This document shows positions 52,667 to 61,810 of a DNA stretch of 64,000 nucleotides, piece after piece; the stretch's first letter is position 1; each line of letters opens with the position of its first letter. The stretch comes from Echinicola rosea (GTDB taxonomy: Bacteria; Bacteroidota; Bacteroidia; Cytophagales; Cyclobacteriaceae): NCBI RefSeq assembly GCF_005281475.1, contig NZ_CP040106.1:3066501-3130500 (forward strand), in the 5' to 3' direction. The translations under genes were made by a program, and so were the position numbers. The notes beneath the pieces were generated by a model. The model was not told the DNA's origin. It was given only the letters and a program-made list of their open reading frames with translations, and did not search any database.

Positions 52667-55600
52667 ATGATGCTCCGGATACCTTTCCTTTTTATATTTT
52701 GTCTCTCCGTCCAATTGGTCCTTGGACAGGAGGATGCTCCGATAAGGCTGACAGGGTACGAACGAAATTATATTGGGATAGAAAGCGGCCTGTCCAATAA
52801 TGCGGTAACGGCTATTTACCAGGACAAGAAGGGGTTCGTATGGATCGGTACCTACGATGGCCTGAACAGGTATGACGGATATGACTTTTTGGTGTTCAGG
52901 AATCAGCCTAGGGACAGTTCATCCTTGGTCCATAACCGGATCGTGAGCATTTACGGCCACCGGAACGAGGTATGGGTGGGCACCAAAAGAGGCCTCAGTG
53001 TTTATGATTACCACACAGGGAAGTTCCAAGCAAGGTATTACCTGGATCCCAAAACCAAGAGAAGGCATAAGCTCACGGCCAACATCAACGACATCACCGG
53101 TAGGCACGGCAAAATTGTAGTGGCTACGGCAGGACAGGGAGTGATGGTACGGACTGATGGCGGTCCACTATCAAGGGTTCCCTTGTGGGATGCAGGGGAA
53201 CGGCATTATGATTACCATGCCCAGGGAACAGTAGTGGACAAGGACCAAAATATCTGGACCTTTATCCAAGGATATGGACTGGCCGTAAGGAAAAAGGAGG
53301 ATTACTGCTTTAAGGTGGTATTAAAGGATATAAAAAGCGCCAACTGTATCGAGCTGGACAGCGAGGGGGATATTTGGATTGGCTCGGACTATGGCTTGGC
53401 CCGTTTCCATGTCCAAAAGAAGGATTGGTATTTATATCCAGCACAAATTACCAAAAACAAGATTACAGATATCATGAACGTCGCAGATGACGGACAGATA
53501 TGGGTCGCCACGGATGGAAACGGGTTGCTGGTTTTGGAAAAGGGATCGAAAAAATCCTATTATCTGAAAGAAGGTACTGTCGCATCCGATTTGGTCAGCA
53601 ATGCCGTATATGGCCTGGCCCTTGACCGACAGGGAAGGAAATGGGTAGGCACCCTGAGGGGAGGGATCAATATCCTTGAAAAGAAGCAAAACCGGTTCAT
53701 TACCATCGATAACCCCGATAATCAGGAAAATGGCCTGCCGAGCGATTTTATCCTTTCTTTTTGTGAAACCAGTCGTGACAGCCTATGGGTCGGTACTGAC
53801 GGAGGCGGAGTAAGCATATGGGACCGGAAGCGTGACCGGTTCACCAATTACCGCCACCATAGCGGAAAGCCGGGCTCTCTTCCAAATGATTTCGTAACGG
53901 CCATCGTGGAAGGGGAAAACAACCTGTGGCTTGCTACATACGGTGGGGGCGTTTGCAGGTATGATAGCGGAGCCGATACCTTCGTCCCCTATACCCTGAG
54001 CAACCCGGAGGGTATGGCTCATTGGTACATTTGGGTCCTGTTCAAGGACTGGTCAGGTGATTTGTGGGCGGCTACCTCAAACGGGGAAGGGCTCTATCGG
54101 TATAACAGTCGAAAGGACCGTTTTGACTTTGTGGACGTGGGGATATATGGGATCATCTCGATGGCCCAAGACCATAATGGGAATTACTGGGTAGGGACTT
54201 TTGACCATTTGGTGAAGCTCGACCTATCCAAGGAGCAGGACCATGAAGTAATCGATATAGGCTATCCTGTCAGGGATATCCTGTCCCTAGGGCCGGAAGA
54301 CCTTTTGGTGGCTACCGAAGGCAGTGGGGTCTGGAGGCTCGACAGGGAGAGGGGGACTGTCAAAACCTATCTTCAGGAAGAGGGGCTGCCCAATAATTCG
54401 GTTCTGAAATTGGTGGGTGACGGACACGGAAAGGTTTGGATGAGCACCTACAGGGGGTTGGCAAAATTTGATCCCATAGGGGAAAAATTCACTAGTTTTT
54501 TTGCCTCTGACGGACTGCAGAGCAACCAGTTCAATTACAACGCCGGGACAAGGCTCTATGATGGGAAATTGGTCTTTGGTGGCATAAAGGGTTTTAACCT
54601 CATAGATCCCTTGCACCAAGAATGGGAAAGGAGTTTTCCCAGCATTCACCTTACCCAACTTAGGGTGAATAACCAACCAGGGCACCCTGACGGCAATACC
54701 ATATTTTCCCTTGACAAGCTTGAACTACCATATGACCAATCCATGGTCTCCCTGGATTTTTTGGCATTGGAGTACGCACATCCCGAAAAGATAGAATACG
54801 CATACCACATGGAGGGTTGGGACGAGAAGTGGCACTTTGTCAAGAATTCCAGAATGGCCAATTATTCCAAGCTTAGGGAAGGGGAATATACTTTTCATGT
54901 TAGGGCAACTAATGCTCAGGGAGAATGGAGCCCCCAGGTGGTTTCGCTCCCTATTGTCATTCTGCCACCGTGGTACAGGACCTGGTGGGCCTATGGACTC
55001 TATATTGTCATTGTTGGGGGATTGGCAGGCATATTGGTCCTTTACCAAAGAAAACAGGACAAGCTGAAGTACCAGGTAAGCCTGTCTAGGGAAATGGCCC
55101 ACAGGGAAAAGGAACTCAACGAAAAAAAAATGAATTTCTTCACCAATATATCCCATGAGTTCAGGTCTCCGTTGACTATGATTATCAACCCGTTAAGGGA
55201 GGTGATGTACGGGGAACGGAAACAGTTGGAAGCGGGGGCCGTTGAGGTGGTCTATAGGAACTCGAAAAGACTTCTAAGCCTGGTGGACCAACTGCTGCTC
55301 TTCAGGAAGGTTCAGACCGAAGTGGGGAATGTCAAAATGGTAAAGCTGGACGCCATTGGTCTTTGTAAGGAAGTGTTTACCTGTTTTATCCACCATGCCA
55401 AGGGGTTGGACATTTCCTATCAATTCCATGCAGACCTTGATTCCTTCGAACTTATAGCAGACCGGCAGAAATTGGAAATTGCGGTGTTTAATCTGGTATC
55501 CAATGCCCTGAAATTTGTGTCCCCTCATACGGGAAAGGTCTTGGTCAGTGCCATACAGGCCTCTAATAGGTTTATGGTAACGGTGGAGGACAACGGAAAG

Positions 55601-56749
55601 GGAATTGGAGAGCAGGACCGTGAAAGGATATTTGACCTGTTCTACCAGGGGAATTCCCAATCAGGGGCAAAGGGGTTTGGAATTGGACTCTATTTGGTGA
55701 AAAAGCTTGTTGAAGAGCATAAGGGATCCATTGACCTTACCTACAGCAAATGGGGAGGGGCAAAGTTTACCATTGGCTTGCCTACCGGTAAATCCCATGT
55801 CCCGGACGGCCTGGTCCATGAGGACGTTGGGGAACAAATGGTATTCCTGGAGGAACTGCTTGATTTTGAAAATAACCACATGCCCCAAAAAACGGAAACA
55901 GGGGACGGGCTGGTCACGATCACCGATGGAGTCGTGACGGCCAAAAAAAGGGTGCTGGCAGTCGATGATAATCCCCAGCTCCGCCAATATATCAAGAAAA
56001 TTTTTGAAACACAGTTTCAAGTAGTGCTGGCAGAGAGTGCAGAGCAGGCACTTGAAATTGTGGAAGGACAAGAGATCGACCTGATAATTTCCGATGTGGT
56101 CATGAAAGGAATGAATGGTGTGGAGTTGTGCAAGGAGCTGAAATCCAGGGAGGAATATCGCTATATTCCAATGGTGCTCCTGACGGCCAGTGCCTCAGAC
56201 AGCGTCAAGCTCAAAGGCATTGAAGTAGGAGCCGATGATTACATTACCAAACCCTTTGATAAAAATTACCTCATGGCCAGGGTAAAAGGGATACTGAGGC
56301 AGCAGGAATCGGTTCAGCGACATCTGCTGACATCGGTTTCCAAGAAACCCACGGACAGGAAACTATCCAAGGAAGACAAGGAATTTATCGATAAAATGGT
56401 AAAGGTAATCGAAGAAAATCTGGACAATGAAGAGTTTTCCATCCAAGTGCTGGCCGTTGACATGTGCATGAGCCATTCCATGTTGTACAGGAAAGTAAAA
56501 TTGGCCACCGGTAAAACGGTCAACGAGATAATTCGCTTTGTGAGGTTAAGGGCGATCGCCACTACCCTGATCACCACCGATGCCCAGGTGAACGAAGCCG
56601 TATCAAGCGCCGGCTGGCACGACCTTAAATATTTTAGGAAACAGTTCAGCCAGCAATACGGCATGACCCCTTCGGCCTTTCAGAAAAAATATAAGGGAGC
56701 GGTTACCGAACGCCAGTATATCCTGAATGCAGGCTTTTTAAAATTATAG
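52667..56749 (+). CDS. Hybrid two-component sensor-regulator (HTCS)
   Basis: A 1360-residue one-protein signalling system that senses oligosaccharide in the periplasm and activates a polysaccharide locus. Order: signal peptide (MMLRIPFLFIFCLSVQLVLG); about fourteen propeller repeats of the type GFVWIGTYDGLNRYDG to about residue 690; Y_Y_Y domain to 765; one membrane segment near 773-795; His kinase with SHEFRSPLTM near 830; ATPase (VEDNGKGIGEQDRERIFDLF); receiver with phospho-Asp in LIISDVVMKGMNG near 1140; C-terminal AraC-type helix-turn-helix ending MTPSAFQKKYK. All domains look intact. It lies 150 bases upstream of the susC gene on the same strand and is its presumed activator. Confidence 0.95.
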   Translation: MMLRIPFLFIFCLSVQLVLGQEDAPIRLTGYERNYIGIESGLSNNAVTAIYQDKKGFVWIGTYDGLNRYDGYDFLVFRNQPRDSSSLVHNRIVSIYGHRNEVWVGTKRGLSVYDYHTGKFQARYYLDPKTKRRHKLTANINDITGRHGKIVVATAGQGVMVRTDGGPLSRVPLWDAGERHYDYHAQGTVVDKDQNIWTFIQGYGLAVRKKEDYCFKVVLKDIKSANCIELDSEGDIWIGSDYGLARFHVQKKDWYLYPAQITKNKITDIMNVADDGQIWVATDGNGLLVLEKGSKKSYYLKEGTVASDLVSNAVYGLALDRQGRKWVGTLRGGINILEKKQNRFITIDNPDNQENGLPSDFILSFCETSRDSLWVGTDGGGVSIWDRKRDRFTNYRHHSGKPGSLPNDFVTAIVEGENNLWLATYGGGVCRYDSGADTFVPYTLSNPEGMAHWYIWVLFKDWSGDLWAATSNGEGLYRYNSRKDRFDFVDVGIYGIISMAQDHNGNYWVGTFDHLVKLDLSKEQDHEVIDIGYPVRDILSLGPEDLLVATEGSGVWRLDRERGTVKTYLQEEGLPNNSVLKLVGDGHGKVWMSTYRGLAKFDPIGEKFTSFFASDGLQSNQFNYNAGTRLYDGKLVFGGIKGFNLIDPLHQEWERSFPSIHLTQLRVNNQPGHPDGNTIFSLDKLELPYDQSMVSLDFLALEYAHPEKIEYAYHMEGWDEKWHFVKNSRMANYSKLREGEYTFHVRATNAQGEWSPQVVSLPIVILPPWYRTWWAYGLYIVIVGGLAGILVLYQRKQDKLKYQVSLSREMAHREKELNEKKMNFFTNISHEFRSPLTMIINPLREVMYGERKQLEAGAVEVVYRNSKRLLSLVDQLLLFRKVQTEVGNVKMVKLDAIGLCKEVFTCFIHHAKGLDISYQFHADLDSFELIADRQKLEIAVFNLVSNALKFVSPHTGKVLVSAIQASNRFMVTVEDNGKGIGEQDRERIFDLFYQGNSQSGAKGFGIGLYLVKKLVEEHKGSIDLTYSKWGGAKFTIGLPTGKSHVPDGLVHEDVGEQMVFLEELLDFENNHMPQKTETGDGLVTITDGVVTAKKRVLAVDDNPQLRQYIKKIFETQFQVVLAESAEQALEIVEGQEIDLIISDVVMKGMNGVELCKELKSREEYRYIPMVLLTASASDSVKLKGIEVGADDYITKPFDKNYLMARVKGILRQQESVQRHLLTSVSKKPTDRKLSKEDKEFIDKMVKVIEENLDNEEFSIQVLAVDMCMSHSMLYRKVKLATGKTVNEIIRFVRLRAIATTLITTDAQVNEAVSSAGWHDLKYFRKQFSQQYGMTPSAFQKKYKGAVTERQYILNAGFLKL

Positions 56750-56924
56750 CCATAATATTGCCTGCAGGTTACCATTCAGGTACTTATGTTTCCCAAATGT
56801 TATTTTACCCCCCTTATTAGCCGAAAAAACCCCGCCCATTGTTGAGCTTTCCATGCCAAATTTGAAAAGATCGGGGAAGTAGTCCGGATCTTGGAATTTA
56901 TTGTTTACCCAAAATACTGATGTA

Positions 56925-59900
56925 ATGAGAAAACATTTACAGTGCATGGGCATTCTCTTGTTTGCCCAACTGCTACTGTTGCTGTTTCACGGTGCTGCTG
57001 CTTACGGGCAGCAAACTACCGTAAGCGGAACAGTGACCTCTGGGGAAGATGGAACCACCTTGCCTGGTGTGAATATCCTTTTAAAAGGTACCGGAAAGGG
57101 TACCATTTCGGATATCGATGGTAAGTACTCCATCACCGTGCCCTCCACGGGCACCTTGGTCTTTACCTTTATTGGCTATAAGTCCAGGGAAATGGCCATT
57201 GGGAACCGAACGGTGCTGGATGTCGAAATGAATCCAGACCTCCAGGCGTTGGACGAAGTAGTGGTAGTGGGATTTGGAGAGCAGAAGAAGGCGACCATGA
57301 CAGGGGCGGTGGCCAGCATTGGAGACAAGGAGCTGGTACAGAGCCCAGTGGCCAATATCAGTAACTCCCTTGTAGGCCGGCTACCAGGGCTTATTGCCGT
57401 GCAGTCCAGTGGGGAACCCGGCTATGACCAATCCAGTTTGAAAATCCGGGGAATTGCTACCCTCAATACAGGGGCCGAATCAGATCCGCTGATCTTGGTG
57501 GACGGCGTTCAGCGTTCCAACCTTAACCAGATCGATCCGCATGAAATCGAAACTTTGAGTATCCTTAAGGATGCCTCTGCCACTGCGGTATTTGGGGTGC
57601 GGGGAGCCAATGGGGTGATCCTTATCACCACCAAAACCGGTAGCAAGGGAAAGCCCGAGATCAACTACACGGCCAATTTTGGGCTCCAAAGTCCAAATTC
57701 ACTGCCAGATTTGCTGGACAGCTATCAGTATGCCATGCTGCGAAACGAAGCCAGCGTCAATTCCGGACAGGAACCTTACTTTAGTGAATCTTCGCTGGAA
57801 CTGTACCGGAACGGGGGCGATCCCTACTTCCATCCAAATGTGGACTGGTTTGACCTTGTGCTAAAAGACTATTCTGCCCAACAACAACATAATTTTAATA
57901 TCAGCGGGGGAACGGACAACACCCGGTACTTTGTATCCCTTGGATATTTTGACCAGAACGGAGCATATGATGTCCAAGATGTGCAGACAGCCTATTCGGC
58001 CAATCCAAAATTTAAGCGGTATAACTTCCGCTCCAATTTTGATATTGACTTCAATAAGGACTTTTCCGCTTCGGTAAAGCTCAGTGGCCAGTTTACCGAT
58101 TCCAATTATCCAGGCTACGGGGCAGGAGAAATCTTTTTCAGGATCCTTAATTCCAATCCCATGATGAATCCCGGGGTCATTGAAGGGAAACTGATCTCCG
58201 GTGTGGAAGGGCTTCCTTCCAGCTCGGGAAGCCCGTTGGATGCCATTGTCAATAACGGCTACCAACGGAATTTCGGGAGTACCATGAACACCAATGTGAG
58301 CCTAAAGCACAAGTTGGGCTTTATTACAGAGGGATTGAGCGTACGGGGGATGGTGGCCTATGACAACTACTACCAGCATAATGTGAGCAGGAGTAAGGAA
58401 AGCATGAAATACCGGATCGTAAAGGATCCAGAAGACCCTACCCAACCGGTGTTTTTGCCCCAGGGGATGGATGCGCCGTTTTCCTTTGGTGAAAGCTATG
58501 GAAGGAACAGAAAGACCTATTTTGAAGGGGCTGTGGACTACACGCGCAGTTTTGGGCAACACAACATCACTGGTATGGCCCTTTATATGCAGGAACGCTA
58601 TACCGCTCCCGGACAGGAATACAACGTGCCCAGAGGCTATCAGGGGCTGGTCGGAAGGGTGACCTATAACTATAAGGAAAAGTACCTTTCCGAATTCAAC
58701 ATGGGCTATAATGGTTCGGAAAACTTTCCAGAAGGCAAGCGGTTCGGTTTTTTCCCTTCCTTTTCCTTGGGCTGGGTGCTGACCGAAGAGTCCTTCATAC
58801 CAACGGGAGATTTCTTGTCTTATATCAAGATACGTGGTTCGTATGGTGAAGTAGGGAACGACAAGATCGGCGGGGCTCGGTTCCTTTACCTGCCATCAGT
58901 CTTCTATCCCAACAGTGGAGGGTACCATTTTGGCCAATATGGAAACAATTACCAGTGGTATTCCGGATCCCAGGAAGGCCGAGTGGGCAATCCTGATGTT
59001 ACTTGGGAGAGGGCAAAGAAATTCAACCTTGGGATAGAGACCGGTTTTTTTGAGGACAAGCTCCGGATCAATGCCGATATCTTTGCCGAAAAAAGGGACA
59101 ATATCCTCTGGTACCTGGGTACCGTGCCTGATTTGGTGCAGGCTGACCTGCCCCCAGTGAACATAGGTAAAGTGGAAAACAAAGGTTTTGAACTGGAAGT
59201 GAACTTCAACGACCAAATCGGGGAATTCAAATACTGGGTAAAGTCTAATTATTCCCTGGCCAAAAACAAGATCCTGTACATGGACGAGCCCAATAGGGCC
59301 CATGAATGGCTGCAGCGTACCGGGCATCCGGTAGGTCAATACTGGGGATTGCAAAGCGATGGTTTTTACAATACCGAAGAAGAGCTCGCATCGGCCCCGA
59401 CATCGGCATTTACGGCCGAACTCCAAGTAGGGGATATCCGCTATATAGACCAAAATGATGACGGTACCATCGACCAGTACGATGAAGTGCCCATCGGGAA
59501 TTCAAATTTCCCACAGGTCATCTATGGGCTTTCCTTTGGAGGACAGTACAAGGGCTTTGATTTTTCGGTGCTGTTCCAAGGTGCCGACAGGGTGTCCACT
59601 TACATCGACCAGATGGGTGCCTGGGCATTTGATACCGATTGGCGGAATGCCACTTCCCGGCACTTGGAACGTTGGACGCAAGAGCGGTATGAGCAGAACC
59701 TTCCCATTACCTATCCGCGGGTGGAACTGTCCCCCACATCAGGGAAGCATAATTACCGACCTTCTGATTTTTGGTTGGAGGATGCCAGCTATATCCGCTT
59801 GAAAAATGCGGAGATCGCTTATAATTTCCAAAGCCGTTTTTTGAACAGGCTCGGAGTGACCAACCTTCGGGTATTTGCCAATGGTAACAACCTGTTGACC

Positions 59901-60002
59901 TGGAGCGATATGGTGAATTTTGACCCTGAAGCACCTGCAGGAAGGGGTGGTTTTTACCCTCAGATGCGGGTGTACAACTTGGGACTGAACGTCCGCTTTT
60001 AA
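56925..60002 (+). CDS. SusC/RagA TonB-dependent transporter
   Basis: A 1025-residue outer membrane transporter. Start ATG 56925 (MRKHLQCMGILLFAQLLLLL) gives a proper signal peptide; the frame extends to 56901 without need. A carboxypeptidase-regulatory-like domain follows (SGTVTSGEDGTTLPGVNILL), then the TonB-box and plug (VVVVGFGEQKKATMTGAVAS, LKIRGIATLN) and a 22-strand barrel ending LGLNVRF. It imports oligosaccharides using TonB energy. The susD gene follows after 14 bases. Confidence 0.95.
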   Translation: MRKHLQCMGILLFAQLLLLLFHGAAAYGQQTTVSGTVTSGEDGTTLPGVNILLKGTGKGTISDIDGKYSITVPSTGTLVFTFIGYKSREMAIGNRTVLDVEMNPDLQALDEVVVVGFGEQKKATMTGAVASIGDKELVQSPVANISNSLVGRLPGLIAVQSSGEPGYDQSSLKIRGIATLNTGAESDPLILVDGVQRSNLNQIDPHEIETLSILKDASATAVFGVRGANGVILITTKTGSKGKPEINYTANFGLQSPNSLPDLLDSYQYAMLRNEASVNSGQEPYFSESSLELYRNGGDPYFHPNVDWFDLVLKDYSAQQQHNFNISGGTDNTRYFVSLGYFDQNGAYDVQDVQTAYSANPKFKRYNFRSNFDIDFNKDFSASVKLSGQFTDSNYPGYGAGEIFFRILNSNPMMNPGVIEGKLISGVEGLPSSSGSPLDAIVNNGYQRNFGSTMNTNVSLKHKLGFITEGLSVRGMVAYDNYYQHNVSRSKESMKYRIVKDPEDPTQPVFLPQGMDAPFSFGESYGRNRKTYFEGAVDYTRSFGQHNITGMALYMQERYTAPGQEYNVPRGYQGLVGRVTYNYKEKYLSEFNMGYNGSENFPEGKRFGFFPSFSLGWVLTEESFIPTGDFLSYIKIRGSYGEVGNDKIGGARFLYLPSVFYPNSGGYHFGQYGNNYQWYSGSQEGRVGNPDVTWERAKKFNLGIETGFFEDKLRINADIFAEKRDNILWYLGTVPDLVQADLPPVNIGKVENKGFELEVNFNDQIGEFKYWVKSNYSLAKNKILYMDEPNRAHEWLQRTGHPVGQYWGLQSDGFYNTEEELASAPTSAFTAELQVGDIRYIDQNDDGTIDQYDEVPIGNSNFPQVIYGLSFGGQYKGFDFSVLFQGADRVSTYIDQMGAWAFDTDWRNATSRHLERWTQERYEQNLPITYPRVELSPTSGKHNYRPSDFWLEDASYIRLKNAEIAYNFQSRFLNRLGVTNLRVFANGNNLLTWSDMVNFDPEAPAGRGGFYPQMRVYNLGLNVRF

Positions 60003-60016
60003 CCGTAAACCTTAAG

Positions 60017-61753
60017 ATGATGAAAGCCATAAAAAGAACGATATTATATATGGGAATGGCCACAGCCTGTTTGCTGTCGTATTCCTGCGATGATGAATTT
60101 TTGGGCAAGCCAGAAAGCAATGATGTATCCATAGAGGACATCTTTTCCAATAGGGTGCAGGCCGAATCCTTCCTTTGGGAAACCTATAACAGCTGTATGC
60201 CACTTGGATTTCCCATTGATTGGGGAAAGCACAATGGTATGTATGCTTCCATGTTGATGGCCGCAAGTGACGAAGGGGACGTGTACGACACTTGGCCTTC
60301 CTCAAATGACCATAACACTGGGGTCTGGAGTACCGCCGACAACAGGGAAGACGATTTTGGCACACACTACAAGGGGATAAGGAACACTTGGATTTTTATC
60401 GAAAATGTGGACATGGTACCCGATATTCCCGATAGTGAAAAACAACAGCTAAAAGCTGAGGCGATGGTTCTGATGGGCCTCCAATACCATGAACTCATGA
60501 AACGGTATGGGGCAGTGCCATTGGTGACCGAAGTGCTGAGTGCCTCTGGGGACATCATGCTACCGAGAAATACCTATGGAGAATGTGTCGAATTTATCGT
60601 CAATAATTGTGAAGCTGCCGCCGAGGTACTTCCAGACAGCTATCCTTCGGAATTCATGGGGCGGATTACCAGAGGGGTGGCCCTGGCACTCAAGGCACGG
60701 GTACTGTTGTACGCGGCCAGTCCATTGCACAATACCGACGCACCCTATCTGCCGGGGGAGGAAACCCTGACCGGCTATGGGGATTATGATGCGCAACGGT
60801 GGCAAAGAGCGGCAGTGGCCAACAAGGCCGTTCTTGATTGGGCAGCTGAGAACGGGACCCACCTGGTACGGGCTTCGGAAGATCCGGCAGCCAATTATCG
60901 AGAGGCCGTAGAGGTACAGGGCAATCCGGAGATGTTGCTAGCCAACCAGTCCAATGGATGGTGGGGTGCATGGAGCCCCATGTTTCAGCAATTTGTCATG
61001 CCCCGAGGGATCTACGGAGGATGGTATGGACACGGAGTGACCCTGAACCACGCCAACCAATACCATACCCTTTCAGGGGAGGATCAGGTATGGGAAGACC
61101 AGGGCAGCTATGCCGAATTTACCTCCAAAATGCAGGCCATGGAGCCTCGCTTCCAGTATTCTGTGTTCTATTCCGGGTCAAAATGGAACGATGAGATTGG
61201 GACGAGGGAATTTTTTAGGCGCACGGACGGCACCTGGTCGGACGGTGCCCCGGTCAATGGAGTAGGCTACATGAAAAAGTACTTGGGAAGGGGCAACTGG
61301 AGCGGTGGCCAGTTCCATTGGATGGTCTTCCGTCTGGCGGAGTTTTACCTGAATTATGCAGAGGCCCTAAACGAAGCCAGTCCCTTGGATCCGATGGCCA
61401 TCGAAGCGCTGAATGCCATCAAGGAAAGGGCAGGTATTCCGGCCATAGATGCCGCAGACCCACGCTACAATACCCAGGATAAGCTTAGGGAAGAAATCAA
61501 ACGGGAAAGGGCCATTGAACTGGCCTTCGAGGAACACCGGTTTTTTGACGTGAGGAGATGTAGGATTGCAGGGCAAGAGGGAGTCATGAGCGGCCAGATG
61601 TGGGGACTAAACCTTTATGAACAGGAAGCCGGGAACTTGGTGTACCGTAGGGAGCCATTTGAGTCTCGGGTATGGGAGGACCGTATGTACCTGTACCCAA
61701 TCCCGCAGAGTGAAATCGATAAAGGTTACCTACAGCAAAATCCAGGTTGGTAA
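60017..61753 (+). CDS. SusD/RagB outer-membrane lipoprotein
   Basis: A 578-residue glycan-binding lipoprotein. The leader MMKAIKRTILYMGMATACLL ends in lipobox LSYSC. The helical TPR core and C-terminal SusD region (LRMVFRLAEFYLNYAEALNE-like block FRLAEFYLNYAEALNEA, then EEIKRERAIELAFEEHRFFD with V-R-R-C) are typical. It forms a lid on the SusC transporter. The large number of Trp residues in the centre suggests sugar binding. Substrate cannot be told: no glycoside hydrolase is visible in the window. Confidence 0.95.
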   Translation: MMKAIKRTILYMGMATACLLSYSCDDEFLGKPESNDVSIEDIFSNRVQAESFLWETYNSCMPLGFPIDWGKHNGMYASMLMAASDEGDVYDTWPSSNDHNTGVWSTADNREDDFGTHYKGIRNTWIFIENVDMVPDIPDSEKQQLKAEAMVLMGLQYHELMKRYGAVPLVTEVLSASGDIMLPRNTYGECVEFIVNNCEAAAEVLPDSYPSEFMGRITRGVALALKARVLLYAASPLHNTDAPYLPGEETLTGYGDYDAQRWQRAAVANKAVLDWAAENGTHLVRASEDPAANYREAVEVQGNPEMLLANQSNGWWGAWSPMFQQFVMPRGIYGGWYGHGVTLNHANQYHTLSGEDQVWEDQGSYAEFTSKMQAMEPRFQYSVFYSGSKWNDEIGTREFFRRTDGTWSDGAPVNGVGYMKKYLGRGNWSGGQFHWMVFRLAEFYLNYAEALNEASPLDPMAIEALNAIKERAGIPAIDAADPRYNTQDKLREEIKRERAIELAFEEHRFFDVRRCRIAGQEGVMSGQMWGLNLYEQEAGNLVYRREPFESRVWEDRMYLYPIPQSEIDKGYLQQNPGW

Positions 61754-61810
61754 GGGAAATGCAACCTAAGGCATTTCCAGGAAATCGTTAAATCTGAAAT
61801 ACCAAAATCC

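Noticed and set aside
55661..56071. Minus-strand frame inside the hybrid regulator
   Set aside because: Antisense shadow of conserved kinase and receiver codons.
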